Source: Spirochaetaceae bacterium (lineage in GTDB: Bacteria > Spirochaetota > Spirochaetia > DSM-27196 > SLST01). From it: 5,086 nucleotides of DNA. Position numbers and translations under genes: made by a program. Of this stretch, positions 1 through 5,086 are shown piece after piece (within the stretch, counting starts at the first letter, position 1; each line of letters starts with the position of its first letter). Where the stretch lies: NCBI GenBank assembly GCA_007129695.1, contig SKVA01000286.1, positions 1-5,086 of the forward strand, in the 5' to 3' direction. Under the pieces are notes generated by a model. The model saw only the letters and a program-made list of their open reading frames with translations. It had not been told where the DNA came from and ran no database searches.

Positions 1-1
1 C

Positions 2-1057
2 GTCGCGGTAGTCGCGCAGAAGATCGCCGACGACGTCGGGGTGCCGTACCAGTTCCGCGGCAGCGTGATCTCTATCGACAGCTACATCGGCGTGTCGATT
101 TACCCCAACGACGGCGATAACGGCGACACGATCATCCAGCGCGCGAACTCGTCGAGCATCGACGCAGAGGAGCGCAAGCTCCCCTTCCTGTACTACGACG
201 CGCGCGTGCACGACGCGGCGATCGCTCGTATGGAGACGCTGAGCGATCTGCACTCCGCGATCGCCGCGGGGGAGCTGGAGGTCTACTACCACCCGATCGT
301 TCGCATCGTCGACGGCAATCCGTGCGTCGCTGGGGTGGAGGCGCTCATCAGGTGGCGGCACCCGACCCGCGGCGTACTCGCTCCCGAAGACTTCCTGGAA
401 CTCGCCGAAGGCAGTCGCCTGATCGCTGCAATAGACAAATGGGCCCTCTTCCACGTCACCGATCAGCTCGCGCGGTGGTCCGAACGGTACGACCTGTTCG
501 TCACACTGAACGTCAGCGCGCACGAGTTCAAGGACGAGTTCCTGCCCGATGTGGTTCAAAGCGCGCTCGCGAGGCACCCGTCGCTCGCCGCGAGCCGACT
601 GAAACTCGAGCTGACCGAGACGCGAAGCATGGACGACGTACGGTCGTCGATCGAACAGATGACCGAGCTGCAACGGATCGGCGTCGACGTCTGGATCGAT
701 GACTTCGGCACCGGCCAATCATCGCTTGCGTACCTGAAGCAGCTTCCGGCGACCGCACTCAAGATCGACCGTTCGTTCATAGAAGGAATCGAGGAGCGCG
801 CGTCGGACCGGGACTACCTTGCCGGAATATTCGACAGCATCCGGGCGCGAGGCAAGGTCGTCGTCGCGGAGGGCGTCACGAACGACCGGCAGCTCGAACT
901 CCTGACCGATCTTGCGTGTGACTACTTCCAGGGCTACATCTACTCGCACCCGGTCCCGGCCGATCAGATCGAGGCAATCCTCGAGCGCGGCGTCCACGGG
1001 CGCTGCGCGGGCTGCCCGGCGGTTGTACTGGGCACATCAAAAGGAGCGATCGATTGA
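2..1057 (+). CDS. EAL-domain (c-di-GMP phosphodiesterase-type) protein with degenerate GGDEF tail, 5' end missing
   Basis: The frame is open from the left edge, so the gene starts upstream; the GTG at 41 lies inside a domain and is unlikely to be the true start. Numbering from that GTG, residues 1-60 look like the end of a GGDEF domain (SYIGVSIYPNDGDN, then RAN), but the usual AMYxAKxxGRN segment is replaced by SSSIDAEERK, so the tail is degenerate. Residues about 75-325 are an EAL domain, which in active members hydrolyses c-di-GMP to pGpG. Expected metal and substrate residues are present: E100 of EAL, N157 (LNVSA), E190 and E193 (ELTE), D220-D221 (IDDFGTG), K241 (LKID), E277 (AEG) and Q297 (QGY). 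Departures from consensus are YYHP for YxQP, GQSS for GYSS and AEGVT for AEGVE. Activity is therefore likely but not certain. The C-terminal tail has a CxxC (RCAGC). Any sensory region and the GGDEF active site lie off the window. Confidence 0.93.
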   Translation, partial: VAVVAQKIADDVGVPYQFRGSVISIDSYIGVSIYPNDGDNGDTIIQRANSSSIDAEERKLPFLYYDARVHDAAIARMETLSDLHSAIAAGELEVYYHPIVRIVDGNPCVAGVEALIRWRHPTRGVLAPEDFLELAEGSRLIAAIDKWALFHVTDQLARWSERYDLFVTLNVSAHEFKDEFLPDVVQSALARHPSLAASRLKLELTETRSMDDVRSSIEQMTELQRIGVDVWIDDFGTGQSSLAYLKQLPATALKIDRSFIEGIEERASDRDYLAGIFDSIRARGKVVVAEGVTNDRQLELLTDLACDYFQGYIYSHPVPADQIEAILERGVHGRCAGCPAVVLGTSKGAID

Positions 1058-1082
1058 CAATGGGCGGGTTCCGCGCTACGTT
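1054..1082 (+). promoter_or_regulatory. Candidate sigma-70-type promoter overlapping the EAL stop codon
   Basis: TTGACA at 1054-1059 is an exact -35 consensus and includes the TGA stop of the EAL gene. A 17-base spacer leads to TACGTT at 1077-1082, which keeps the first T, the A and the last T of TATAAT but only 3 of 6 bases overall. It would drive the rnf operon with a leader of roughly 65 bases. The -35 match is strong and the -10 is weak. The TTGACA could be a coincidence of the coding end, so confidence is low. Confidence 0.35.
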
Positions 1083-1087
1083 AACGT
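1078..1087. repeat. 10-base perfect palindrome upstream of rnfC
   Basis: ACGTTAACGT reads the same on both strands and overlaps the possible -10 of the first candidate promoter. It could be an operator. A perfect 10-base palindrome arises by chance about once per thousand positions, so the position matters more than the motif. Confidence 0.3.
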
Positions 1088-1100
1088 GATTCCATTGCAT

Positions 1101-1106
1101 TATGAT
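1101..1106 (+). promoter_or_regulatory. Alternative -10 element (TATGAT) before rnfC
   Basis: TATGAT matches the sigma-70 -10 consensus at 5 of 6 positions and sits in the AT-rich part of the intergenic region. No good -35 lies 15-19 bases upstream (best match 2 of 6), so it would need an activator or another sigma factor. If used, transcription would begin near 1113 and the leader would be about 43 bases, containing the inverted repeat at 1123-1141. Confidence 0.3.
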
Positions 1107-1122
1107 GAGATTTATTGTTTTT

Positions 1123-1141
1123 GTTGTGCCGCATTCACAAC
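1123..1141 (+). promoter_or_regulatory. Inverted repeat just upstream of the rnfC ribosome binding site (operator or leader hairpin)
   Basis: GTTGTG at 1123-1128 is perfectly complementary to CACAAC at 1136-1141, with a 7-base loop CCGCATT. It ends 3 bases before the ribosome binding site of rnfC. As DNA it resembles a Rex site (TTGTGAA-n4-TTCACAA): the right half TTCACAA at 1134-1140 matches fully, the left half is TTGTGCC, and the gap between TTGTG and CACAA is 7 rather than 8. The same one-base deficit applies to a CRP-type TGTGA-n6-TCACA site. As RNA it would be a small hairpin next to the start. The repeat is seen; its function is inference. Confidence 0.4.
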
Positions 1142-1144
1142 TGT

Positions 1145-1150
1145 AGAGGT
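1145..1150 (+). promoter_or_regulatory. Ribosome binding site of rnfC
   Basis: AGAGGT lies 5 bases before the ATG at 1156 and supports that start, which also begins the protein just before the conserved RGGVHP segment of RnfC. Confidence 0.7.
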
Positions 1151-1155
1151 CTGAC

Positions 1156-2490
1156 ATGCTCGCATCCAGGATTCGGGGCGGTGTTCACCCGGCGTACCGA
1201 AAAGAACTCGCTTCCGGCCAACCGATCGAAACCGCGCCTACCCCCGAACGAGTGGACATCCCGCTCGCGCAGCACCTGGGAGTACCGGCCGCTGCGAAGG
1301 TCGCTCGTGGCGACGAGGTCGCGCCCGGAGATCTGATCGGCGAGGCGACGAAACTGATCTGTGCAAACGTGCACAGCCCCGTCGCCGGAAAGATTCGGGC
1401 AGTCGTCCAGAAGCCGCTCCCAGGTGGCCGACTGTGCGACTTTGTGGAGATCCAGGTCGACCGCGACGCGACCGACGCGCACGTGTGGGAACGACGCGCT
1501 GTCGACCTCGACCAGATCGACCAGAAGTGGATCGCGAGTACGCTTCGTGACGCCGGCGTCGTCGGAATGGGAGGCGCGACCTTTCCGACCGATGTGAAGT
1601 TCTCTCCGCCGCCGAATGCATCACTCGACACGCTGATCCTCAACGGCGCCGAGTGCGAGCCGTACCTGAGCTGCGACCACAGGATGATGGTCGAACACGC
1701 CGAAGAACTGCTGCACGGCATGCTGCTGACCGACGCGGCGTTCGATTTCAGCCGGGTCGTCGTCGCAATAGAGAAGAACAAGCCCGACGCTATCGACGCG
1801 TTCAACGCGGCGATCGACAAGCTCGGCCTCCGGAACGCAGGCCGCACCCCGGTTGAGGTAATCGGGCTCGACGTCCGTTACCCGCAGGGGGCCGAAAAGG
1901 TACTCATCAAGGTGGTCACGGGGCGGACGGTGCCGGCGGGAAAGCTCCCCTTTGAGGTCGGCGTTGTCGTATCGAACGGACAGACGCTGTTCGCGCTGTA
2001 CGAGGCGGCGTACTTCGGGAAGCCGCTCGTAGATCGTGTCGTGACGATCTCCGGTGAAGGAATCGCGAGCCCGAAGAATATCCGCGCGCCGATCGGCACG
2101 CCGGTGGCCGATCTGGTGGAGCTGTGCGGAGGCGTCGATCCGGCGACCACCAAGGTGATCGCCGGTGGTCCGATGACCGGGACGGCGCTCCCGAGCCTGG
2201 ACTACGTCGTGACGAAGGGGCTTTCGGGGCTCCTCTTCCTCACACAATCCGAGTATCCCGACGAGTCTCCGTGCATCAGATGCGGTTCGTGCGTCGAAGT
2301 GTGCCCGATGGGGCTCATGCCGCTCAAGCTCGCCGCGTACGCAAAGGCCGGCAAGTTCGAGTTGGCCAAAGCGACGAACCTGGCCGACTGTTTCGAGTGC
2401 GGCAGCTGCGCGTGGGCGTGCCCAGCGAACATCCAGATCGTCAGCTGGATCAAGTACGCCAAGAACTACATCCGCGTGAAGGGATTATAG
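1156..2490 (+). CDS. rnfC: Rnf complex subunit RnfC (NADH-binding, two [4Fe-4S] clusters)
   Basis: Peripheral subunit of the Rnf ferredoxin:NAD+ oxidoreductase. In the family it carries the NAD(H) site, FMN and two [4Fe-4S] clusters on the cytoplasmic face. Length is 444 aa, the short form; gammaproteobacterial RnfC has a long C-terminal extension that is absent here. Visible in order: RGGVHP at residues 7-12; an N-terminal biotinyl/sandwich-like region (VHSPVAGKI); the glycine-rich VGMGGATFPT at 136-145; NGAECEPY at 163-170; RYPQGAEK at 241-248; a SLBB-like stretch from about 296 to 340; then C373, C376, C379 and C383 followed by P (first cluster), and C412, C415, C418 and C422 followed by P (second cluster). 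All eight ligands are intact. It is the first gene of the operon, with its own ribosome binding site. The TAG stop at 2488-2490 directly abuts the rnfD ATG. Confidence 0.97.
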   Translation: MLASRIRGGVHPAYRKELASGQPIETAPTPERVDIPLAQHLGVPAAAKVARGDEVAPGDLIGEATKLICANVHSPVAGKIRAVVQKPLPGGRLCDFVEIQVDRDATDAHVWERRAVDLDQIDQKWIASTLRDAGVVGMGGATFPTDVKFSPPPNASLDTLILNGAECEPYLSCDHRMMVEHAEELLHGMLLTDAAFDFSRVVVAIEKNKPDAIDAFNAAIDKLGLRNAGRTPVEVIGLDVRYPQGAEKVLIKVVTGRTVPAGKLPFEVGVVVSNGQTLFALYEAAYFGKPLVDRVVTISGEGIASPKNIRAPIGTPVADLVELCGGVDPATTKVIAGGPMTGTALPSLDYVVTKGLSGLLFLTQSEYPDESPCIRCGSCVEVCPMGLMPLKLAAYAKAGKFELAKATNLADCFECGSCAWACPANIQIVSWIKYAKNYIRVKGL

Positions 2491-3462
2491 ATGAGCACCA
2501 ATGAAGGCTTTGTACTCCAGTCGGCGCCGCACGCTCACGGCCGGGCGAGCATCCCGTTCATCATGCACGCGGTGAACCTGTCGCTGATCCCTGCGATCGT
2601 GATCTCCATCCTCTACTTCGGCTGGCACATCCTGGGTCTCTACGTACTCGGTGTCGCAAGCTGCGTGCTCACCGAAGCCGTGACGAAGGTCGTCCGAAAG
2701 AAGGACTGGCGGACGGTCTTCGACGGGAGCGCAATCGTGACAGGGCTGCTGCTCGTGATGATTCTACCGCCGTCGATCACGCCGATCATGGTGATCCTGG
2801 GATCGGTGGTGTCGATCTTCATCGGCAAGGAAGTGTTCGGCGGACTCGGCCAGAACGTGTTCAACCCGGCGCTCGTTGGCCGCGCATTTCTATCGGCGGC
2901 GTACCCGGTGGCGCTCACGACGTGGACCGAGCCGAACCGCGTGTTCGCGTTCCTGCCCGACGCCGCGAGCTCGGCGACCCCGCTCGCGGGCGCCCGGTTC
3001 GAAGGCCAGGCCGAATCGATGCTGCGGATGTTTTTCGGGCAGACGTCGGGATCGATCGGTGCGACGAGCGTACTGTTCATCATGATCGGCGGGCTGGTGC
3101 TGACGTTCATGGGCATCGTGAAGTGGCGGATGCTCGTGTCGTTCTTCGGGACGATCGTCGTGACGACCGGAATCTTCTGGCTGATCGACCCGACGATCTA
3201 TCAGGACCCGCTCTACCACCTGCTCGCAGGCGGCGTCGCATTCGCCGGATTCTACATGATGTCGGACATGGTAACCACGCCATACACGAATCGCGGCATC
3301 GTGATCTTCGGAGTCGGAGCCGGAATCATCACGGTCGTCATCAGGCTCTTCGGCGGCTTCCCGGAGGGCGTGATGTTCGCGATCCTGCTGATGAACTCGG
3401 TCACGCCGATCATCAACCGGTACGTGAACAACCGGGTCTTCGGCGCGGAGGCACGGACATGA
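2491..3462 (+). CDS. rnfD: Rnf complex membrane subunit RnfD (covalent FMN carrier)
   Basis: Integral membrane subunit, NqrB/RnfD family, 323 aa, close to the usual 300-350. It has roughly nine hydrophobic segments, including about 27-43, 47-64, 81-96, 99-115 and several after residue 193. Diagnostic motifs are the SAPHAHG start, DGSAIVTGLLL, GGLGQNVFNPALVGRAF, SDMVTTP and GGFPEGVMFAILLMN. The likely FMN attachment site is T163 in DAASSATPL (D157-L165; codon 2977-2979), matching the D-x-x-S-x-A-T-P form read by ApbE-type flavin transferases. In the later motif usually written GSxGExS, this protein has GSIGATS, with A191 in place of Glu. GAAGGGA at 2478-2484, inside the end of rnfC, serves as ribosome binding site 6 bases before the ATG. 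The TGA stop overlaps the rnfG ATG. Confidence 0.96.
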   Translation: MSTNEGFVLQSAPHAHGRASIPFIMHAVNLSLIPAIVISILYFGWHILGLYVLGVASCVLTEAVTKVVRKKDWRTVFDGSAIVTGLLLVMILPPSITPIMVILGSVVSIFIGKEVFGGLGQNVFNPALVGRAFLSAAYPVALTTWTEPNRVFAFLPDAASSATPLAGARFEGQAESMLRMFFGQTSGSIGATSVLFIMIGGLVLTFMGIVKWRMLVSFFGTIVVTTGIFWLIDPTIYQDPLYHLLAGGVAFAGFYMMSDMVTTPYTNRGIVIFGVGAGIITVVIRLFGGFPEGVMFAILLMNSVTPIINRYVNNRVFGAEART

Positions 3463-4034
3463 AACAGATGATCATCGTACTGACCGGTGTAATGGTCTTC
3501 TCCGGCCTCGCGCTCGCGGCCGCGTACTCAGGGCTCTCCGAGCGGATCGAAGAAAACCGGATTGCGGCGCTCAACGCGTCGCTCGCGGCGATCTTTGACG
3601 TCGATCCCGACGCGGCCGATGGGCCGAGCTTCGACTTGGTCGACGGGAGCGATCCGCTGATGTACCGCGGGAAGGATACCGACGGGACGGTCCTGGGGTA
3701 CGCGATTCGACTCCAGGCGCAGGGGTACGGCGGCGCGATTTCGATGCTCGTCGGGCTCGACGCCGACGCCGAGCGCATCATCGGCATCAGCTTTGTCGAG
3801 CAGGTCGAAACCCCGGGGCTCGGAGGGCGGATTACCGAAGAGGTGTTCCGATCGCAGTTTCGGGGGCTCGACGCCGACCGCGCGCTCGAACTGGTACGAA
3901 ACGTGCCACCCGATCCCGACCGGAACGAGGTGCAGGCGATCACCGGCGCGACGATCACCAGCATCGCGATCGTCGGCCGGATCAACGAACGGCTCGGCGA
4001 CGCGGTCGAGCTGATAGAGAGGCAGGAACGGTAA
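3459..4034 (+). CDS. rnfG: Rnf complex subunit RnfG (FMN-binding, membrane-anchored)
   Basis: Single-span membrane protein of 191 aa whose soluble FMN_bind domain carries covalent FMN; it is the counterpart of NqrC. A hydrophobic helix at residues about 4-23 is followed by the extracytoplasmic domain. GYGGAISMLVGLD and VETPGLGGR (116-124) are family hallmarks. The flavin threonine is predicted to be T165 in ITGATITS (161-168; codon 3951-3953). The residue at the place of the commonly conserved Asp is Q159. The ATG at 3459 was chosen because it has a strong GGAGG at 3447-3451, 7 bases upstream, and begins the membrane anchor. The frame stays open to 2922, but that stretch overlaps rnfD and is arginine-rich shadow sequence. 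It overlaps rnfD by 4 bases (ATGA) and rnfE by 1 base (TAATG). Confidence 0.96.
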   Translation: MKQMIIVLTGVMVFSGLALAAAYSGLSERIEENRIAALNASLAAIFDVDPDAADGPSFDLVDGSDPLMYRGKDTDGTVLGYAIRLQAQGYGGAISMLVGLDADAERIIGISFVEQVETPGLGGRITEEVFRSQFRGLDADRALELVRNVPPDPDRNEVQAITGATITSIAIVGRINERLGDAVELIERQER

Positions 4035-4654
4035 TGGAGCAGCGATCGATAACTGCGGAGTTCGCGAAAGGGATCGTCCGCGACAATCCAGTGTTCGTGC
4101 AGGTGCTCGGGATGTGCCCGACGCTCGCGGTGACGACGAGCGTGATCAACGGCGTCGGCATGGGACTCGCGACGACCTTCGTGCTCGTGTTCAGCGCGTT
4201 GTTCGCGTCGCTTCTGACGCGCATCGTGCCGAATCAGGTCAGGATTCCGGTCTACGCGGTCGTCATCGCGACCTTCGTGACGATCGCCGATCTTGTGCTC
4301 AAGGCGTACTTCCCGCCGCTCAGCGCGTCGCTCGGCCCGTACGTCCCGCTGATCGTCGTGAACTGCATCATCATGGGGCGCGTCGAGGCGTTCGCGACTC
4401 GTAACCGGCCCGGTGTTTCGATCGTCGACGCGCTGGGTATGGGCGCCGGTTTCACGCTTAGCCTGATGGTCCTGGGCGCAATCCGCGAGATACTCGGAAG
4501 CGGATCGCTGTTCGGAGTGGGGCTGCTCGGCACCAGCTTCACCCCGCTTGTCGTGATGATTCTGCCGCCGGGCGCGTTCCTGACGCTCGGCATCCTGATG
4601 GCGATCTTCAACGCGCTCAAGGCGAAGAGCGACCCGGTTCTTATAAGGACGTGA
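4034..4654 (+). CDS. rnfE: Rnf complex membrane subunit RnfE
   Basis: Integral membrane protein of 206 aa, NqrD/RnfE family, with about six transmembrane helices. It pairs with RnfA in the membrane core, where in known structures cysteines of both proteins hold an Fe-S centre that passes electrons across the membrane. Visible hallmarks are NPVFVQVLGMCPTLAVT with C28, VNCIIMGRVEAFA with C111, and VDALGMGAGFT with D132, which by position probably corresponds to a conserved acidic residue in NqrD (from memory, not aligned). The ATG shares its A with the rnfG TAA stop, and AGGA at 4024-4027 lies 6 bases upstream. RnfE and RnfA are homologues, but the NPVFVQ and GMCPTLAVT segments identify this copy as RnfE. 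Confidence 0.96.
   Translation: MEQRSITAEFAKGIVRDNPVFVQVLGMCPTLAVTTSVINGVGMGLATTFVLVFSALFASLLTRIVPNQVRIPVYAVVIATFVTIADLVLKAYFPPLSASLGPYVPLIVVNCIIMGRVEAFATRNRPGVSIVDALGMGAGFTLSLMVLGAIREILGSGSLFGVGLLGTSFTPLVVMILPPGAFLTLGILMAIFNALKAKSDPVLIRT
4644..4649 (+). promoter_or_regulatory. Ribosome binding site deciding the GTG start of rnfA
   Basis: TAAGGA lies 6 bases before the GTG at 4656, inside the last codons of rnfE. The ATG at 4654 is followed at once by TGA and cannot be the start, so the GTG is chosen. Confidence 0.65.
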
Positions 4655-4655
4655 T

Positions 4656-5086
4656 GTGAACTACCTGCTCGTTCTGATATCGGCGATCATCGTCAACAAT
4701 TTCGTACTCACCTACTTCGTCGGGATCTGTCCGTTCATCGGTGTCTCCAGGAAGATCGACTCGGCGCTGTCGATGGGAATCGCGGTGACCTTCGTGATGA
4801 CGATCACCGCGATGGTGACGTGGATCATCAACCACTACATTCTGATCGCGTTCGGCCTGCCCTTTCTGGAGTACGTGAGCTACATCGTCGTGATCGCGTC
4901 GCTGGTCCAGTTCGTCGAGATGTTCATCAGGAAGACATCGCCCGCGCTCTACAAGACGCTCGGCATCTTCCTGCCGCTGATAACGACCAACTGCGCGATC
5001 CTGTTCGTCGCGTTGATCCAGGCGGTGCGCGAACTCGGCTTCATCGAGTCACTCGTGCAGGGCTTTGGCGCGGGCGTCGGCTTCAC
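4656..5086 (+). CDS. rnfA: Rnf complex membrane subunit RnfA, 3' end missing
   Basis: Integral membrane protein of the NqrE/RnfA family, partner of RnfE in the membrane core. From the GTG the first 143 residues are visible, out of a usual length near 190, so about the last quarter lies beyond the window. Diagnostic segments are NYLLVLISAIIVNNFVL at the N terminus, GICPFIGVS with C25, IVVIASLVQFVEMF with E88, SPALYKTLGIFLPLITTNC with C113, and GFGAGVGF at the edge. C25 and C113 are the expected Fe-S ligands paired with RnfE C28 and C111. The GTG gives the normal family N terminus (V/M-N-Y-L-L) and follows the rnfE TGA with one base between. In CDGEAB clusters rnfB comes next, so it is expected just outside. 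Confidence 0.95.
   Translation, partial: MNYLLVLISAIIVNNFVLTYFVGICPFIGVSRKIDSALSMGIAVTFVMTITAMVTWIINHYILIAFGLPFLEYVSYIVVIASLVQFVEMFIRKTSPALYKTLGIFLPLITTNCAILFVALIQAVRELGFIESLVQGFGAGVGF

Noticed and set aside
1064..1074. Possible terminator hairpin after the EAL gene
   Set aside because: The stem GCGG/CCGC is only 4 pairs with a 3-base loop and no T run follows, so it does not qualify as an intrinsic terminator.
912..1154. Small + strand frame crossing the EAL gene end and the intergenic region
   Set aside because: It is mostly an out-of-frame shadow of the EAL gene, with low-complexity Arg/Ser/Thr sequence, then reads through the AT-rich control region. I see no ribosome binding site or family resemblance.
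1185..1847. Long open frames on the minus strand opposite rnfC (also 1621-2247, 2640-3116 and 3413-3985)
   Set aside because: They are opposite conserved genes, have serine/arginine-rich composition and no recognisable domain. Such open frames are normal on the antisense strand of GC-rich genes.
3043..3069. GSIGATS in RnfD as a second flavin attachment site
   Set aside because: It lacks the upstream Asp and sits at the position of the GSxGExS motif. The DAASSATPL site at 2959-2985 is the proper candidate.
2922..3458. Long in-frame upstream extension of rnfG overlapping rnfD
   Set aside because: Its translation is arginine- and aspartate-rich, without domain character, and wholly overlaps the well-conserved rnfD. 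The ATG at 3459 has a strong ribosome binding site and starts the membrane anchor.
1156..5086. Na+-NQR (nqr) operon instead of rnf
   Set aside because: The first gene has two C-x2-C-x2-C-x3-C-P clusters as in RnfC, unlike NqrA, and the gene order and sizes match rnf.
1..5086. CRISPR arrays, tRNA or rRNA genes, insertion sequences, attachment sites
   Set aside because: The genes fill nearly the whole window, and I saw no repeat arrays, RNA gene signatures, transposase motifs or long terminal repeats.

Overview
The window is one strand-consistent block of GC-rich bacterial DNA, with a heavy bias to C or G in third codon positions. Everything convincingly coding is on the + strand. It holds the 3' end of a cyclic-di-GMP phosphodiesterase-type (EAL) gene, a 98-base intergenic region that is much more AT-rich than its surroundings, and then five tightly packed genes of an Rnf complex in the order rnfC-rnfD-rnfG-rnfE-rnfA. 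The fifth gene runs off the right edge.

Layout: positions 2-1057 are a degenerate GGDEF tail fused to an EAL domain, cut by the left edge. Positions 1058-1155 are the intergenic region, with a possible promoter, a 10-base palindrome, and an inverted repeat directly before the rnfC ribosome binding site. Positions 1156-2490 are rnfC, 2491-3462 rnfD, 3459-4034 rnfG, 4034-4654 rnfE, and 4656-5086 rnfA (GTG start, 3' end missing). Junctions are 0 bases, a 4-base overlap, a 1-base overlap and a 1-base gap, so this is clearly one operon with translational coupling. rnfB is not in the window and is expected just downstream, by analogy with known CDGEAB clusters.

How the genes work together (known for the family): Rnf is a membrane-bound ferredoxin:NAD+ oxidoreductase that couples electron transfer to Na+ or H+ movement. 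RnfC carries the NADH site, FMN and two [4Fe-4S] clusters. RnfD and RnfG carry covalently bound FMN on threonine. RnfA and RnfE are paired membrane subunits whose four cysteines hold an intramembrane Fe-S centre. RnfB, not seen here, takes electrons from ferredoxin. The key residues for each visible subunit are present, with two interesting substitutions: Ala for the usual Glu in RnfD, and Gln for the usual Asp before the RnfG flavin site.

Organism: the CDGEA order and a short RnfC without the long C-terminal extension of gammaproteobacteria argue against the rnfABCDGE proteobacterial type. They fit anaerobes of clostridial, spirochaete, Thermotoga or similar type. With the high GC a spirochaete-like or other GC-rich anaerobe is possible, but this is only a guess.

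No undescribed system is visible. The most useful leads are the regulatory-looking 98 bases before rnfC, especially a Rex- or CRP-like inverted repeat with a spacer one base shorter than the textbook form, and the two residue substitutions.
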